A stretch of 33,824 nucleotides of DNA from Gammaproteobacteria bacterium HGW-Gammaproteobacteria-3. Lineage in GTDB: Bacteria > Pseudomonadota > Gammaproteobacteria > Methylococcales > Methylomonadaceae. Below, piece by piece: positions 24,651 through 32,600 of this stretch. The first letter of the stretch is position 1. Every line of letters begins with the position of its first letter. A model generated the notes under the pieces. It had not been told where the DNA came from, ran no database searches, and saw only the letters and a program-made list of their open reading frames with translations. The DNA is taken from the NCBI GenBank assembly GCA_002843155.1, contig PGZD01000027.1, positions 1 to 33,824 of the forward strand, read 5' to 3'. Position numbers and translations under genes: made by a program.

Positions 24651-26303
24651 ATGTATCAGTATAATCAACAAGACCAGACACTTATCGAAGAACGCGTCGC
24701 CCAGTTCAGAGGGCAGACCGAACGTTTTTTAAAAGGCGAGATTGACGACGATCAATTTCGCGCCTTGCGGCTCATGAATGGGCTGTACATTCAAACCCAT
24801 GCACCGATGCTGCGTATCGCAGGGCCCTACGGCCTGCTTTCCTCCCGACAAATCCGTAAACTGGCGCATATCGCCCGCACTTACGATAAAGGCTATTGCC
24901 ATTTCACCACGCGCCAGAATATCCAGTTCAACTGGCCGAAGCTGGAACAGGTTCCCGACATTCTGGGCGAACTGGCCAGTGTACAGATGCATGCCATCCA
25001 GACCAGCGGCAACTGTATGCGTAACACCACGTCCGATCCGCTGGCCGGAATTTGCAAGGACGAAATCGAAGATCCCAGGCCGTATTGCGAAATTATTCGG
25101 CAATGGACTATTCTGCACCCGGAATTCGCCTATCTGCCGCGCAAATTCAAAATTGCCGTCAGCGGCGCAAGCCACGATCGGGCCGCCACGCAATTTCACG
25201 ACATCGGCCTGCATTTGGTCAAAAACGCTGACGGCGAAATTGGCTTCAAGGTTTTCGTCGGCGGCGGTCTCGGACGCACGCCCGTCATCGGTCAGGTCAT
25301 CCGGCCTTTTCTTGAAAAGAAGCATTTGCTGTCTTACTTAGAAGCCATCGTACGCATTTACAATTTATTCGGCCGCCGCGACAACAAGTACAAGGCGCGC
25401 ATCAAAATTCTGGTCAAAGAAGCAGGACTCGACACGATCAGAGAGCAGGTTGAAAAAGAATGGCGACTGATCAAGGACTATCTGGAACTGGATTCCGAAC
25501 GCATTGAGGCCATAACGGCGCAATTTGCGCCCCCGGACTATGACCCGGATGCAGCAAATGATCAAAGCTTCAGCCAGAGCCTCGAACAAAACCCGGATTT
25601 TGCGACCTGGGCCAAACACAACACCGTCGAGCATAGAATTCCCGGTTACCGGGCCGCTTTCATCTCATTGAAAGCGCGAGATTTACCGCCGGGCGATGTG
25701 ACCGAAAGCCAACTTGATCTGATTGCAGACCTTGCCGACCGCTTCAGTTTCGGCGAAGTCCGCAGCACTCACCGGCAGAATCTTATTTTATCCGATGTCC
25801 GGCAACAAGACCTTTTCAGCTTATGGCAACAGCTCGTCAGCGCTCATCTGGCCACGCCCAACATCGGCACGGCCACCGATATAATCTGTTGCCCGGGGCT
25901 TGATTTTTGCTCATTGGCCAATGCCGCCTCCATCGGCATAGCCCAGGGCATCAACGCAGCGCTGGACGACCTCGATTACCTGTATGACCTCGGCGACATC
26001 AAAATCAATATATCCGGCTGCATGAACGGCTGCGCCCATCAAAGCGTCGGCCATATCGGCATCCTGGGCGTCGATAAAAAAGGCGAACAATGGTATCAAC
26101 TGACTTTAGGCGGCTCCTCTGAAAATGAGGCCGCCATCGGCGAAAGGCTGGGACCCGCCATCCCCAAAGATCAAGTCACAAAGGTTATTACGCACATACT
26201 CGGCGTCTATATTGAACAGCGCCGCGAAGACGAATCTTTTTTACAAACGGTAAACAGAACAGGCATTACGCCATTCAAAGAGCGGGTTTATGCGCATCAT
26301 TAA
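24651..26303 (+). CDS. Siroheme-dependent nitrite/sulfite reductase
   Basis: The 550-residue hemoprotein uses siroheme linked to a 4Fe-4S cluster for six-electron reduction. Cluster ligands are clear: CCPGLDFC (Cys414 and Cys420) and SGCMNGC (Cys457 and Cys461). Substrate-side residues include HFTTRQNIQFNW, then QTSGNCMRN, and RSTHRQNL. The two ferredoxin-like halves with two siroheme domains match CysI/NirA proteins. The ATG at 24651 is preferred over a TTG at 24627. DUF934, a partner found in sulfate assimilation clusters, overlaps its end, which favours sulfite as substrate; nitrite is not excluded. No flavoprotein subunit (CysJ) adjoins, so ferredoxin or another donor is likely. Confidence 0.92.
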   Translation: MYQYNQQDQTLIEERVAQFRGQTERFLKGEIDDDQFRALRLMNGLYIQTHAPMLRIAGPYGLLSSRQIRKLAHIARTYDKGYCHFTTRQNIQFNWPKLEQVPDILGELASVQMHAIQTSGNCMRNTTSDPLAGICKDEIEDPRPYCEIIRQWTILHPEFAYLPRKFKIAVSGASHDRAATQFHDIGLHLVKNADGEIGFKVFVGGGLGRTPVIGQVIRPFLEKKHLLSYLEAIVRIYNLFGRRDNKYKARIKILVKEAGLDTIREQVEKEWRLIKDYLELDSERIEAITAQFAPPDYDPDAANDQSFSQSLEQNPDFATWAKHNTVEHRIPGYRAAFISLKARDLPPGDVTESQLDLIADLADRFSFGEVRSTHRQNLILSDVRQQDLFSLWQQLVSAHLATPNIGTATDIICCPGLDFCSLANAASIGIAQGINAALDDLDYLYDLGDIKINISGCMNGCAHQSVGHIGILGVDKKGEQWYQLTLGGSSENEAAIGERLGPAIPKDQVTKVITHILGVYIEQRREDESFLQTVNRTGITPFKERVYAHH

Positions 26304-26745
26304 AGACAAACAAATAGTGGAAGACAACTGGCATTTTGTCGCCGATGACACCGAACTGCCTGTCGGCGATATTACGGTATCCACGGCCCGCTGGCGCCGC
26401 GACAAACCGGTATTGCTCAAGCGCGAAGGCAACATTGGGCTGCGTATCGACTCAACCGAGGCAGTCGAGGACATCGCCGAAGATTTGCCGTATTTCAGGC
26501 TCATCGAATTGAATTTTTCAACCTTTACCGATGGCCGCTCATTTACCCAAGCCAGCCTGCTACGAAGCCGTTTTAAGTTTAGCGGTGAACTGCGCGCTGT
26601 CGGTAACTTTATGGTGGATCAGATATTTTATCTGTCGCGCACCGGTGTCAACGCCTTTGCGTTAAAGAATAGCGACCAGTTGCCGGTCGCTCTTGCCAAC
26701 CTTTACGATTTCAGCGTAGCTTACCAGGCATCGGCCACGGGTTAA
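26290..26745 (+). CDS. DUF934 family protein, partner of the siroheme reductase
   Basis: The 151-residue protein matches the DUF934 family by its pattern: an opening IIKDKQIVEDNWHFVADD, a TLARW-like segment (STARWRRDKP), and FRLIELNFSTFTDGRSFTQASLLR then ELRAVGNFMVDQIFYLSRTGVNAF. Family members almost always sit directly after a nitrite/sulfite reductase and are thought to be assimilatory sulfur proteins of unknown exact role, sometimes named CysH-like oxidoreductase without proof. There is no Cys or iron-sulfur motif, so it is not PAPS reductase. It overlaps the reductase gene by 14 bases, indicating coupled translation. Confidence 0.9.
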   Translation: MRIIKDKQIVEDNWHFVADDTELPVGDITVSTARWRRDKPVLLKREGNIGLRIDSTEAVEDIAEDLPYFRLIELNFSTFTDGRSFTQASLLRSRFKFSGELRAVGNFMVDQIFYLSRTGVNAFALKNSDQLPVALANLYDFSVAYQASATG

Positions 26746-26769
26746 AAACCCACCGCACAAGTACCGCAA

Positions 26770-26803
26770 GGTTGGGTTGGGTTGGGTTGTTTGCACCCAA
26801 CCC
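26770..26803. repeat. G-run hairpin between DUF934 and ctp
   Basis: GGGTTGGGT (26779-26787) pairs perfectly with ACCCAACCC (26795-26803) around a 7-base loop. The left side also has four G-runs separated by TT (26770-26786), a telomere-like arrangement able to form a quadruplex. It lies between converging genes, so it may end both transcripts; T-runs are absent on both strands. Confidence 0.7.
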
Positions 26804-26810
26804 GCCCTTC

Positions 26811-28151
26811 TTAATTCCTCAACAGGACAATACCTTTAAGCAACATCAGCGCTTCATGCAGCGGATAATCCGACACATTCTGCTGTTTTTGCTCTTCGTC
26901 AAGCTTATCTTCCGCTTCTTTATCCAGTGCTTTTTTACCTTTGGTTTTGTTGCCATTGGTTAAATGCCGCGATAAATCGGCTTCCTTGACTGGTTTGAAA
27001 ACGGGCCCATCCACTGATTCCAACTTAACCCTTTCCAGCGAAATATCCGGTTCGATACCTTCGGCCTGAATAGAGCGACCCGATGGCGTATAGTATCGGG
27101 CTGTGGTCAACTTCACCGCACCGCCATTGCTGGTCGGCAAAATAGTCTGTACCGAGCCCTTGCCGAATGATTTTTCACCCATAATCACCGCACGTTTGTG
27201 ATCTTGCAACGCACCGGCAACAATTTCCGAAGCCGACGCGGAACCCGAGTTGATCAGTACAACTATGGGCGCGTCATCGATCAAATCGTCGGGCGCTGCG
27301 TTAAATCGCATTTCCGAATTCTCAATCCGGCCTTCGGTATAGACAATCAAGCCGTTTTTAAGAAAAATATCGCTGACTTCCACGGCCGCATTCAACACAC
27401 CGCCCGGATTGTTTCGCAAGTCCAGTACCAGTCCTTTCAAATTGTCTTTATTCTCTTTTTCGAGTTCTTCCAGCGCTTTTTTCAAACCGTCTCCGGTCCG
27501 CGATTGGAAGCTGCTGATTCGGACATAGCCATAGCCTTTTTCCAAAAGTCGGCTTTTGACGCTTTTTACTTTAATGACATCGCGGGTAATTTTTATTTTT
27601 AACGGTGCTTCTTCGCCTTCGCGCACGATGGTCAATAAAATATCACTCCCCGGCTCGCCCCGCATCAATTGGACAGCATCACCGAGCGACATGCCTTTAA
27701 CCGGCTGGTCGTCAAGTCTGACAATCAAATCTCCGGCTTTGACGCCGGCGCGCTGGGCGGGCGTATCGTCAATGGGCGAGACGACTTTGATAAAACCGTT
27801 TTCCATCGTGACTTCAATGCCCAAGCCGCCGAATTGCCCGGTTGTGCCTTCCTGCAATTCCTTGTACTGTTCGGTGCTCAGATAATCGGAATGCGGATCG
27901 AGGCCGCTCAGCATACCGCGTACTGCGTACTCCAACAGTTGCTTGTCGGAAACCGGTTCGACATAGTCCCTTTTGATACGCCCAAAGATTTCCGTAAAGG
28001 TGCGCAAATCTTCAAAAGGCAAAACGTCGGCATCGCTTTCGGTGTCGGAAACCGCCTCTTCACGTTCGGCCAGAACAGTGCCGCCGACGCTTATAAACAC
28101 TCCCAGGACAACCCCGAGAAACAATATCCATAGACTCTTTTTTTTCAGCAT
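26811..28151 (-). CDS. ctp: S41 carboxy-terminal processing protease
   Basis: The 446-residue protein is a periplasmic serine protease with a Ser-Lys dyad. An N-terminal signal/anchor (KKKSLWILFLGVVLGVFISVGG) leads to a PDZ domain (about 95-170, GGLGIEV to KAGDLIVRLDD). The catalytic core has LVLDLRNNPGG, VLINSGSASASEIVAGALQD (nucleophile Ser), and GEKSFGKGSVQ (Lys). The start at 28151 gives a direct signal peptide; in-frame starts further up have no support. It follows envC, giving a gpmI-envC-ctp group. In relatives such proteases control peptidoglycan hydrolases, which fits the EnvC neighbour, though this link is inferred. Confidence 0.95.
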   Translation of the reverse strand: MLKKKSLWILFLGVVLGVFISVGGTVLAEREEAVSDTESDADVLPFEDLRTFTEIFGRIKRDYVEPVSDKQLLEYAVRGMLSGLDPHSDYLSTEQYKELQEGTTGQFGGLGIEVTMENGFIKVVSPIDDTPAQRAGVKAGDLIVRLDDQPVKGMSLGDAVQLMRGEPGSDILLTIVREGEEAPLKIKITRDVIKVKSVKSRLLEKGYGYVRISSFQSRTGDGLKKALEELEKENKDNLKGLVLDLRNNPGGVLNAAVEVSDIFLKNGLIVYTEGRIENSEMRFNAAPDDLIDDAPIVVLINSGSASASEIVAGALQDHKRAVIMGEKSFGKGSVQTILPTSNGGAVKLTTARYYTPSGRSIQAEGIEPDISLERVKLESVDGPVFKPVKEADLSRHLTNGNKTKGKKALDKEAEDKLDEEQKQQNVSDYPLHEALMLLKGIVLLRN

Positions 28152-28341
28152 GATTTTTAAAACTCCAAATACCTGATTTCCTGACATAATGATTTCAACT
28201 CCGACGACCGGCAACAGTACAAATCTCCCTATACTCGCGCGTAATCACAGCTATCAAAATATAGCACGGCGCCCGACAATACCAGGAACAATTTTTCCAG
28301 GCGCGACCGGCTTTTACTCTCCCCTCGTGCCGACAAAAGCC

Positions 28342-29502
28342 TCAACCCACTCGATCCCGGTCGATTTTACGGCACCATTTTACAGGATCGACCGGCTTGC
28401 CATTTCTGCGGATACCGAAATACAGTCCTGCGCGGCTTCTGCCGCCGCTTTTGCCGACGGTGGCAATGACATCGCCTGGAGCTACCGTATTGCCGACTGA
28501 GGCATACAGACTTTGATTAAACGCATAAAGCGTCATAAAGCCCTGGCCATGATCGATGATAGCCAACAATCCATAGCCCCTGAACCAATCGGCAAAAACC
28601 ACTGTGCCTTTGGCAATCGCGCGAATTTCAGCGCCCTCGCCGGCATCGATCAATACACCATCCCAGCGGCTTTCCAGGCGCGGACTGCCAAATTTCCGGG
28701 CAAGAAGACCTTTAACCGGCCAAGGCAATTGGCCGCGTGAATGCGCAAAAGGCTTGCCCGAATCCGGTGGTGTGAAAGCCTCGTCGCTTTGGCCTTGTTG
28801 CAATGTTTTTATCAGCTCTTGCAAGCGTCTTTCTCCGGCTTGCAACCTCGCCAGCCGCAACTTGTTCGATGCCTGCTCCTCGCTCAGGCGCGCCAATAAC
28901 ACCTGTCTTTGTGTTCGCGAATCCGCTAACGCAGCCTGTTCTTTTTGCAGCAGCACCTGTTCTTGCTGCAACTCCCCGGCTTCCTGTTGTCTTTCCTGCT
29001 CCAGCTCATCGATGCGCGCAAGCCCCTGTCCGATATGTATTATTTTAGCCAGCCGGTCATGATTGAGATAATCGTAATAAACCATCATTCGACTCGATAG
29101 CACAGGGTCTTGCTGATTGAGCATTAACTTCAACTTGTCATTGCGCCCCATCGCATGGGCCGCCTTGACCAGGCTGGCCAGGCTTTTATGCTCCGCCTTG
29201 ATAGCTTTTTGCAACTGCTCCGACTCACGCCGCAACCTTTGCAGCTTGTCTTGCGTGAGCGTTATTTGCCCGCGCAAGGCATTCAAAGCGGCCGCTGTCT
29301 TGCCATAATGCTTTTCAATTCCGGCCAATTGCGCTTGCAGCGCGTTTTGTTCCTGCTCAATCCGGACTATATCGTCGGTGACGCTACTGATTTGAGTCCG
29401 GATTTGAGCCAGTTCCTTACTTTTATCGGTGTTGTCCGCGTATACGGGCAACGCCGATACCGCAACGCCTGCAAACCAGCAAAAGAGTGTTACTCGCCGC
29501 AT
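28342..29502 (-). CDS. envC: EnvC-like murein hydrolase activator
   Basis: The 386-residue protein has a signal peptide (about residues 1-22), a long coiled coil (about 25-240) and a C-terminal LytM (M23) domain (about 268-380). The LytM zinc ligands are replaced: RWDGVLI stands where His-x-x-x-Asp would be, and LYFGIRR stands for the His-x-His motif. It should therefore activate amidases rather than cut glycan-peptide bonds itself, as E. coli EnvC does through FtsEX at the septum. It lies 8 bases downstream of gpmI, the conserved gpmI-envC order. Confidence 0.95.
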   Translation of the reverse strand: MRRVTLFCWFAGVAVSALPVYADNTDKSKELAQIRTQISSVTDDIVRIEQEQNALQAQLAGIEKHYGKTAAALNALRGQITLTQDKLQRLRRESEQLQKAIKAEHKSLASLVKAAHAMGRNDKLKLMLNQQDPVLSSRMMVYYDYLNHDRLAKIIHIGQGLARIDELEQERQQEAGELQQEQVLLQKEQAALADSRTQRQVLLARLSEEQASNKLRLARLQAGERRLQELIKTLQQGQSDEAFTPPDSGKPFAHSRGQLPWPVKGLLARKFGSPRLESRWDGVLIDAGEGAEIRAIAKGTVVFADWFRGYGLLAIIDHGQGFMTLYAFNQSLYASVGNTVAPGDVIATVGKSGGRSRAGLYFGIRRNGKPVDPVKWCRKIDRDRVG

Positions 29503-29510
29503 GACACCGG

Positions 29511-31055
29511 CTAAACAGGCTTCAATAACGACCGCCCCGTCATTTCCACCGGATGTTGAACGCCTAAAATTGCAAACAGGGTCGGCGCCAAATCGGATAG
29601 ACAGCCCCCTTCGAGCAATTCCCGATCACCCAAAACATAAACCAGAGGCACCGGATTGGTGGTATGGGCGGTATGCGGCTGTCCGGTTTGTTCATCAATC
29701 ATCTGCTCTATATTGCCGTGATCGGCCGTCACCAACATGCGACCGCCCACTTCCTTGAGCGCCGCCTCGATGTCGGCGAGACTGGCGTCAATCGTTTCGA
29801 CGGCTTTGATCGCCGCATCCAGCTTGCCGGTATGTCCGACCATATCGCAATTGGCGTAATTGCAGATGATGACATCATGCAGGCCGCCTTTGATGGCCGA
29901 AACCAAATGCCCGGTCACTTGCGCCGCGCTCATTTCAGGCTGCAAATCATAGGTTCTGACTTTAGGCGAAGGCACCAGAATCCGGTCTTCGCCGGGAAAA
30001 GGCGCATCCTGTCCGCCGTTGAGAAAAAAAGTGACATGGGCATATTTTTCCGTTTCGGCCAGACGCAATTGTGTCATCCCCAGATTCGACAAGGCTTCAC
30101 CCAAACCATTTTTAATTTCCAGAGTTGGATAGGCTACCGGATAAGGAAAATTCTGCTGGTATTCGGTCAACGTGACAAAGCTGCCACGGTGCGGCGGATA
30201 ATCGCGGTCAAAACCCTCAAAATCATCAGCAGTCAAAGCCTGACTGATTTCCCGCGCCCGGTCGGCGCGAAAATTCATAAACACGACAGAATCATCCGTA
30301 GCCAGCGTCACCGCCTCCTGCTGCTCATCCAGAATGCAGGTCGGCAGCACAAACTCATCGGTTTCACCACGTTCATAAGCCGCTTCCAATGCCGTCAAAG
30401 CCGAATCAGCCCGTTGCGGCGAGTGCGCCTGGGTAATCATGTCATAAGCCTGCTCAACCCTTTCCCAACGCTTGTCGCGATCCATGGCGTAAAACCTGCC
30501 GACAATGGAAACAATCCTGCCAACACCCAATGCTTTGAATTTGGCTTCTACACGTTTAATTGATTCTACCGCACTTTGGGGCGGTACATCCCGGCCATCC
30601 AGTATGGCATGCAGATATATTTTTTCAAGACCCCGACGCGCCGCCAGCTCCAGCATAGCCATAATCTGCAACTCATGACTGTGAACGCCGCCCGGCGACA
30701 ACAAGCCCAGCACATGCAAAGCTTTATCCTGATTTTTGGCGGCATCGACGGCCTGGCACAGCACCGGGTTGGTAAAAAAACTGCCGTCTTTTATGGCATT
30801 GTTCACCCGGGATAAATCCTGGGGTACATAACGGCCACTGCCGATATGTAAATGTCCCACTTCGGAATTACCCATCTGGTCATCAGGCAACCCGACCACA
30901 TCACCGGAACAATTCAGCAAGGTTTTCGGATTTTCCGCACAAAGCCTGTCCCAGCAAGGCGTATTAGCCAGAGCAATGGCATTGTAATTTTTTTCGAGCC
31001 TGTGGCCGAATCCGTCAAGGATCAGCAGCACTAGAGGTTTGGGTCGAATCGACAT
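29511..31055 (-). CDS. gpmI: 2,3-bisphosphoglycerate-independent phosphoglycerate mutase
   Basis: The 514-residue manganese enzyme interconverts 3- and 2-phosphoglycerate. It shows VLLILDGFGHR with metal-binding Asp, NSEVGHLHIGSGRYVPQDL with the phosphoserine nucleophile, HAILDGRDVPP, GRFYAMDRDKRWER, RADRAREISQAL and VTADHGNIEQM near the end, plus HTAHTTNPVP. ATG 31055 yields the 514-residue length of the E. coli protein; an ATG six codons earlier (31073) is the alternative and GGAG overlaps there. It heads the envC-ctp group. Confidence 0.96.
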   Translation of the reverse strand: MSIRPKPLVLLILDGFGHRLEKNYNAIALANTPCWDRLCAENPKTLLNCSGDVVGLPDDQMGNSEVGHLHIGSGRYVPQDLSRVNNAIKDGSFFTNPVLCQAVDAAKNQDKALHVLGLLSPGGVHSHELQIMAMLELAARRGLEKIYLHAILDGRDVPPQSAVESIKRVEAKFKALGVGRIVSIVGRFYAMDRDKRWERVEQAYDMITQAHSPQRADSALTALEAAYERGETDEFVLPTCILDEQQEAVTLATDDSVVFMNFRADRAREISQALTADDFEGFDRDYPPHRGSFVTLTEYQQNFPYPVAYPTLEIKNGLGEALSNLGMTQLRLAETEKYAHVTFFLNGGQDAPFPGEDRILVPSPKVRTYDLQPEMSAAQVTGHLVSAIKGGLHDVIICNYANCDMVGHTGKLDAAIKAVETIDASLADIEAALKEVGGRMLVTADHGNIEQMIDEQTGQPHTAHTTNPVPLVYVLGDRELLEGGCLSDLAPTLFAILGVQHPVEMTGRSLLKPV

Positions 31056-31073
31056 AGTTTTTTTATCTCCCAT

Positions 31074-31273
31074 AAAAAATGGTCCAGTAATGAAAAAATC
31101 AGTCGGCCTATTTGCAGGCCTTTAGTCAAAAGGATTGATATTACCATCCCGTTTTGTTAGATTTACCAGCTATTTGTATTTTACCGGATAAAGTCATCGG
31201 CTTTGCACAAATTTATGCTGAAAATAATCGCCCGCTTCCGGCGCCCGCGATAAACCCGCGCAGTTGACACCTT
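31074..31273. promoter_or_regulatory. Divergent region between gpmI and the ArsR regulator
   Basis: These 200 bases separate divergent genes and should hold both promoters and any operator of the ArsR protein. A small hairpin, GGCCT (31105-31109) with AGGCC (31116-31120), is visible. I could not find a convincing palindromic operator or a sigma-70 promoter with good spacing by eye. Confidence 0.45.
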
Positions 31274-31588
31274 ATGGATGAAAACGAAGAACATTTGCTT
31301 TATAACGACACCGATATCGCCAAAGCAGCGCGTTGTCTGAAAGCGATGTCACATCCTTTGAGGCTGAAAATTCTCTGTATTCTTGGCAACCAGTCCATCA
31401 GCGTACAGGACATCGTCGGGCAAGTGGGCACCAGTCAAAGCAATATCTCCCAGCACTTGTCAATTTTGAAAGAAAAAAATATTCTGGGGGCGCATAAAGA
31501 AGCCAACCGGGTTTATTATTACATCGACGACGAACGCATACTCAAACTCATTAAAATGATGCGCGATGTGTTTTGCACAACGCACTGA
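31274..31588 (+). CDS. ArsR/SmtB-family regulator with SqrR/BigR-like cysteine pair
   Basis: The 104-residue winged-helix regulator has the ArsR pattern LKAMSHPLRLKILCILG, then VQDIVGQVGTSQSNISQHLSIL as the helix-turn-helix, and ANRVYYYIDDERI as the wing. It lacks the clustered Cys-x-Cys metal site of ArsR/SmtB. Instead Cys35 (in the R-L-K-I-L-C helix) and Cys101 (last helix) are 66 residues apart, the same spacing as the polysulfide-forming pair of SqrR (41/107) and BigR (42/108). An extra Cys is at 21. It is therefore probably a reactive sulfur sensor and repressor. A membrane rhodanese gene follows at once, a plausible regulated target. Confidence 0.85.
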   Translation: MDENEEHLLYNDTDIAKAARCLKAMSHPLRLKILCILGNQSISVQDIVGQVGTSQSNISQHLSILKEKNILGAHKEANRVYYYIDDERILKLIKMMRDVFCTTH

Positions 31589-31626
31589 CATTCACTTTTC
31601 ACTCACTGCCTACTCATAATCATTCC

Positions 31627-32067
31627 ATGGATCGCTTTATAGAATTTGTACTCAATCATTACTTGTTGTCGCTGGCCCTGGTCGTCGTTACTTTTTTACT
31701 GATCCAGGATTTATTTGAAAACCTCTTCAATAAATTCAAATCGTTATCGCCCCTGCTTGCAGTCGCAAAAATGAACGACAGCGATGCCGTCATTATCGAT
31801 GTGCGCGAACCTCACGAGTTTATCAAAGGCCATATTGAAAATGCCGCCAATATACCTTTAGGCAAACTGGCCGACCAGTTGGGTCAATTCGCCCAGCAAA
31901 AAACCAGTCCGCTACTGGTTGCTTGCCAGACCGGCGCGCGCTCCGTACCGGCCTGTAAAACGCTGTCCAAAGCCGGGTTTACCGATGTTTACTACATCAT
32001 CGGCGGCATGCAAGCCTGGGAAGACGCAAAACTGCCTATCAGAATCACCAGCAAAAATAAAGCTTGA
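31627..32067 (+). CDS. yibN: Membrane-anchored rhodanese, YibN type
   Basis: The 146-residue protein has an N-terminal membrane helix (about residues 10-28) followed by a single rhodanese domain. The domain has VIIDVREPHEFIKGHIENAANIPL and the active-site loop ACQTGARS with Cys100, the residue that carries a persulfide during sulfur transfer. The GG-MQAWEDAKLP end is typical. ATG 31627 keeps the anchor; an upstream in-frame start overlaps the regulator gene. In E. coli yibN faces gpmM and leads to grxC-secB-gpsA; here the ArsR gene is inserted upstream and grxC is missing. Confidence 0.92.
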   Translation: MDRFIEFVLNHYLLSLALVVVTFLLIQDLFENLFNKFKSLSPLLAVAKMNDSDAVIIDVREPHEFIKGHIENAANIPLGKLADQLGQFAQQKTSPLLVACQTGARSVPACKTLSKAGFTDVYYIIGGMQAWEDAKLPIRITSKNKA

Positions 32068-32123
32068 TATTTCACTTCCGGCGATCAACGCCGATTTCCT
32101 TTTAATGAACCCACACTACCCAC

Positions 32124-32594
32124 ATGGCTGAAGATCATAAACCCGTAGAAAAACAATTCTCCATTCAAAAAATTTACACCAAGGACCTATCGTTTGAAAC
32201 ACCTAATTCCCCCAAGATTTTTACCGAAAAATGGGAACCCAAAGTTGATTTTAACCTTGGCACCAATGTTCAAGCCCTGGATAACTCGTTGTATGAAGTC
32301 ACACTGACCATCACAGTGACTGTCAAATGCGGCGACACCACCGCCTATCTGGTCGAAGTTTGCCAAGCCGGCATTTATTCCCTGGCGGGTTTCAGCGATG
32401 AGGAAATGGGGCCGATGGTCGGCAGTTTTTGTCCCAATATTTTGTTTCCCTATGCCCGCGAAGTGGTTTCCGATCTGGTCGCTAAAGGCGGTTTTCCGCA
32501 ACTGCTACTGGCGCCGGTCAATTTCGACGCCCTCTACGCCCAGCATTTGCAACAACTGAAGCAACAAGCGCCCGGCTCCGACAGCGTCAATTAA
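32124..32594 (+). CDS. secB: Protein-export chaperone SecB
   Basis: The 156-residue tetrameric chaperone keeps preproteins unfolded and delivers them to SecA. It carries FSIQKIYTKDLSFETPNSP near the start, the acidic and hydrophobic grooves, and CPNILFPYAREVVSDLVAKGGFPQLLLAPVNFDALY, which is the most conserved part (written here in pieces: CPNILFPYAREVVSDLV and GGFPQLLLAPVNF). It is in the conserved yibN-secB-gpsA order and is followed by gpsA after six bases. Confidence 0.97.
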   Translation: MAEDHKPVEKQFSIQKIYTKDLSFETPNSPKIFTEKWEPKVDFNLGTNVQALDNSLYEVTLTITVTVKCGDTTAYLVEVCQAGIYSLAGFSDEEMGPMVGSFCPNILFPYAREVVSDLVAKGGFPQLLLAPVNFDALYAQHLQQLKQQAPGSDSVN

Positions 32595-32600
32595 AGCGCC

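Noticed and set aside
29664-30563. 299-codon frame antisense to gpmI
   Set aside because: gpmI on the other strand has all family motifs over its full length; the antisense frame is a codon-bias shadow.
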